Assembly (NCBI RefSeq): GCF_004114975.1
Contig: NZ_CP030051.1
Location: 6,014,001-6,078,000, forward strand
DNA length: 64,000 nucleotides
Source of the DNA: Bradyrhizobium guangdongense
GTDB lineage: Bacteria > Pseudomonadota > Alphaproteobacteria > Rhizobiales > Xanthobacteraceae
Reading direction: 5' to 3'
Below, in pieces: positions 62,819 through 64,000 of the stretch. Position numbers and translations under genes: made by a program. Numbering within the stretch: the stretch's first letter is position 1; every line of letters starts with the position of its first letter. The notes under the pieces were generated by a model. That model saw only the letters and a list, made by a program, of their open reading frames with translations. It was not told the origin of the DNA and did not search any database.

Positions 62819-63280
62819 TCACTTCACCGCGAGCAGCTCGACGTCGAACATCAGCGTGGCGTTCGGGGGGATCACGCCGCCGGCGCCGCGCGCGCCGTAG
62901 CCGAGCCGCGGCGGGATGATCAGGGTGCGTTTGCCGCCGACCTTCATCGTGGCAACACCCTCGTCCCAGCCGGCGATGACGCGACCCTTGCCGATCGGGA
63001 ATTCGAACGGCTCGTTGCGATCGACGGACGAGTCGAATTTCTTGCCCTTCTGGCCATTCTCGTAGAGCCAGCCGGTGTAGTGCATCACGCAAATCTGGCC
63101 GGGCTTCGGCGAGGCGCCGGTGCCGACGACGCTATCGGTGATCTGCAGTCCTGAGGCTGTGGTCATGGTCTTTCCTGCGGTCTGGGCCGAGGCCGTGGTG
63201 GAAACGAATGCCGACACCCCGATCAGCGTGATCGCGAGCGCCGACATGATGGCGAGGAGCATGCGCTGGAAACGCTGCAT
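62819..63280 (-). CDS. FKBP-type peptidyl-prolyl isomerase, exported
   Basis: The 153-residue protein has a signal peptide ([20 protein letters not shown], cleavage near residue 33) and one FKBP domain (about 60-150). Typical FKBP segments are [39 protein letters not shown] and [20 protein letters not shown]. It speeds proline isomerisation during protein folding in the periplasm. The start complements 63278-63280. It is convergent with CsbD across the shared terminator. Confidence 0.93.
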   Translation of the reverse strand: MQRFQRMLLAIMSALAITLIGVSAFVSTTASAQTAGKTMTTASGLQITDSVVGTGASPKPGQICVMHYTGWLYENGQKGKKFDSSVDRNEPFEFPIGKGRVIAGWDEGVATMKVGGKRTLIIPPRLGYGARGAGGVIPPNATLMFDVELLAVK

Positions 63281-63340
63281 AAGACACCCTTCCTTTGAGG
63301 CGGGAGGTGTCTAGCGCAACGAGCCCACGGTTTCCACCCT

Positions 63341-64000
63341 TTAGACCTCGATATTTTCGAGCCGCACCGGCAGCTTGCGAATGCGCTGGCCGGTGGCGTG
63401 ATAGATCGCATTGCAGATCGCCGCATTGGTGCCGACATTGGCGAGCTCGCCGAGCCCCTTCGCGCCAGCCGGATTGATATGATCGTCCTGCTCGGAGAGC
63501 AAGATCACCTCGACACCAGGCACATCGGCATTCACCGGCACGAGATAGTCGGCCAAGTTGTCGTTGACGTAGCGCGCGGTGCGTTCGTCGATCTCGGTGG
63601 CCTCCAGCAGCGCCGAGGACATGCCCCAGATCAGCCCGCCCATGAGCTGGCTCCGCGCCGTGCGCGGATTCATGATGCGGCCGGCCGCGAAGGCGCCGAC
63701 CAGCCGGGGGCAGCGGATCTCGTGGGTGAAGCGGTTGACGCGAACCTCGACGAACTCGGCGCCGAACGCATAGGCAATCTTATCCTTCATGGCGGCGCCG
63801 CCGACCAGCCGCGCGTGCCCGCTATGCATGGCCTTAAAGGAATCCAGCGGCGCGCCTTCCGGCTTCCACTCGCCATATTCCTCGACCACACCGGCGCCCA
63901 GCGCATCAAATGCCTTCTCCAGATCGAGCGGCCGATCGCTCTTCGCCGCCTGCGTCGTCGGCGTCTGGCCGATGCCGACCGTTTCCTTGGCCTTATCCGT
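63341..64000 (-). CDS. Molybdenum hydroxylase large subunit, C-terminal part (partial)
   Basis: The frame is open to the right edge of the window, so only the last 219 residues are visible and the start lies outside. GAEFVEVRVNRFTHEIRCPR, SQLMGGLIWGMSSALLEATE and the C-terminal AGAKGLGELANVGTNAAICN match the molybdopterin-binding subunit of the xanthine dehydrogenase family. The catalytic glutamate is in GLGE. The best comparison is the aldehyde oxidoreductase PaoC (YagR) type. The partner iron-sulphur and FAD subunits would be expected upstream, beyond 64000. Confidence 0.88.
   Translation of the reverse strand, partial: TDKAKETVGIGQTPTTQAAKSDRPLDLEKAFDALGAGVVEEYGEWKPEGAPLDSFKAMHSGHARLVGGAAMKDKIAYAFGAEFVEVRVNRFTHEIRCPRLVGAFAAGRIMNPRTARSQLMGGLIWGMSSALLEATEIDERTARYVNDNLADYLVPVNADVPGVEVILLSEQDDHINPAGAKGLGELANVGTNAAICNAIYHATGQRIRKLPVRLENIEV

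Overview
This is a GC-rich chromosomal segment from an alphaproteobacterium of the Rhizobiales, most likely Bradyrhizobium or a close relative. The assignment rests on the Rhizobium-type glycerol transporter (glpSTPQUV), a DUF4170 gene beside aceA, an ScfR/RamB-type regulator facing aceA, and several families of dispersed palindromic repeats that I remember as common in Bradyrhizobium intergenic DNA. I see no rRNA, tRNA, CRISPR, prophage or complete insertion sequence. Most of the window is metabolic and envelope housekeeping with accessory catabolic clusters.

Layout. 1-4.2 kb: a minus-strand set of MFS carrier, N-acyl-D-amino-acid deacylase and RidA, with an IclR regulator upstream. 4.4-9.3 kb: acetyltransferase, a coupled pair of envelope glycosyltransferases, Nudix hydrolase and metallophosphoesterase. 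9.5-13.0 kb: the glyoxylate-shunt gene aceA with DUF4170, divergent from an ScfR-type regulator. 13.4-21.7 kb: secreted metallopeptidase-like protein, histone H1-like protein, TPR proteins, HtpX, lytic transglycosylase, DUF1993 protein, an old-yellow-enzyme reductase and a DUF6065-like protein.

21.8-32.1 kb: the glycerol block, read leftwards as glpD-glpS-glpT-glpP-glpQ-glpU-glpV, with the DeoR-type regulator glpR and a HAD phosphatase further upstream. A Phd/VapC toxin-antitoxin pair sits between glpR and glpD. A helically phased ACGAAAG array lies in front of glpD. The two transporter ATPases carry complementary motif losses. 33.1-39.2 kb: a fatty-acid beta-oxidation operon (fadE, thiolase, fadB/J, thioesterase). 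39.5-47.5 kb: flavin reductase, an RND efflux operon with a TetR gene, an MFS carrier and a DUF2809 protein.

47.5-56.1 kb: a YcaQ-type DNA glycosylase, a Met-rich secreted peptide, then a MarR-controlled aromatic cluster of flavin hydroxylase, MHS-family importer, aryl-aldehyde dehydrogenase and benzoylformate-decarboxylase-like enzyme. These would import an aryl-glyoxylate and convert it to an aryl acid. 56.1-64 kb: OmpA-type protein, protein-mannosyltransferase-like enzyme, a FecR-domain protein coupled to a beta-barrel protein, two VOC proteins, a cupin, CsbD, FKBP, and the C-terminal part of a molybdenum hydroxylase subunit.

The observations most worth a second look are the asymmetric GlpS/GlpT ATPase pair with its operator array, the FecR/beta-barrel two-gene unit, and the MarR operator driving the aryl-glyoxylate cluster.
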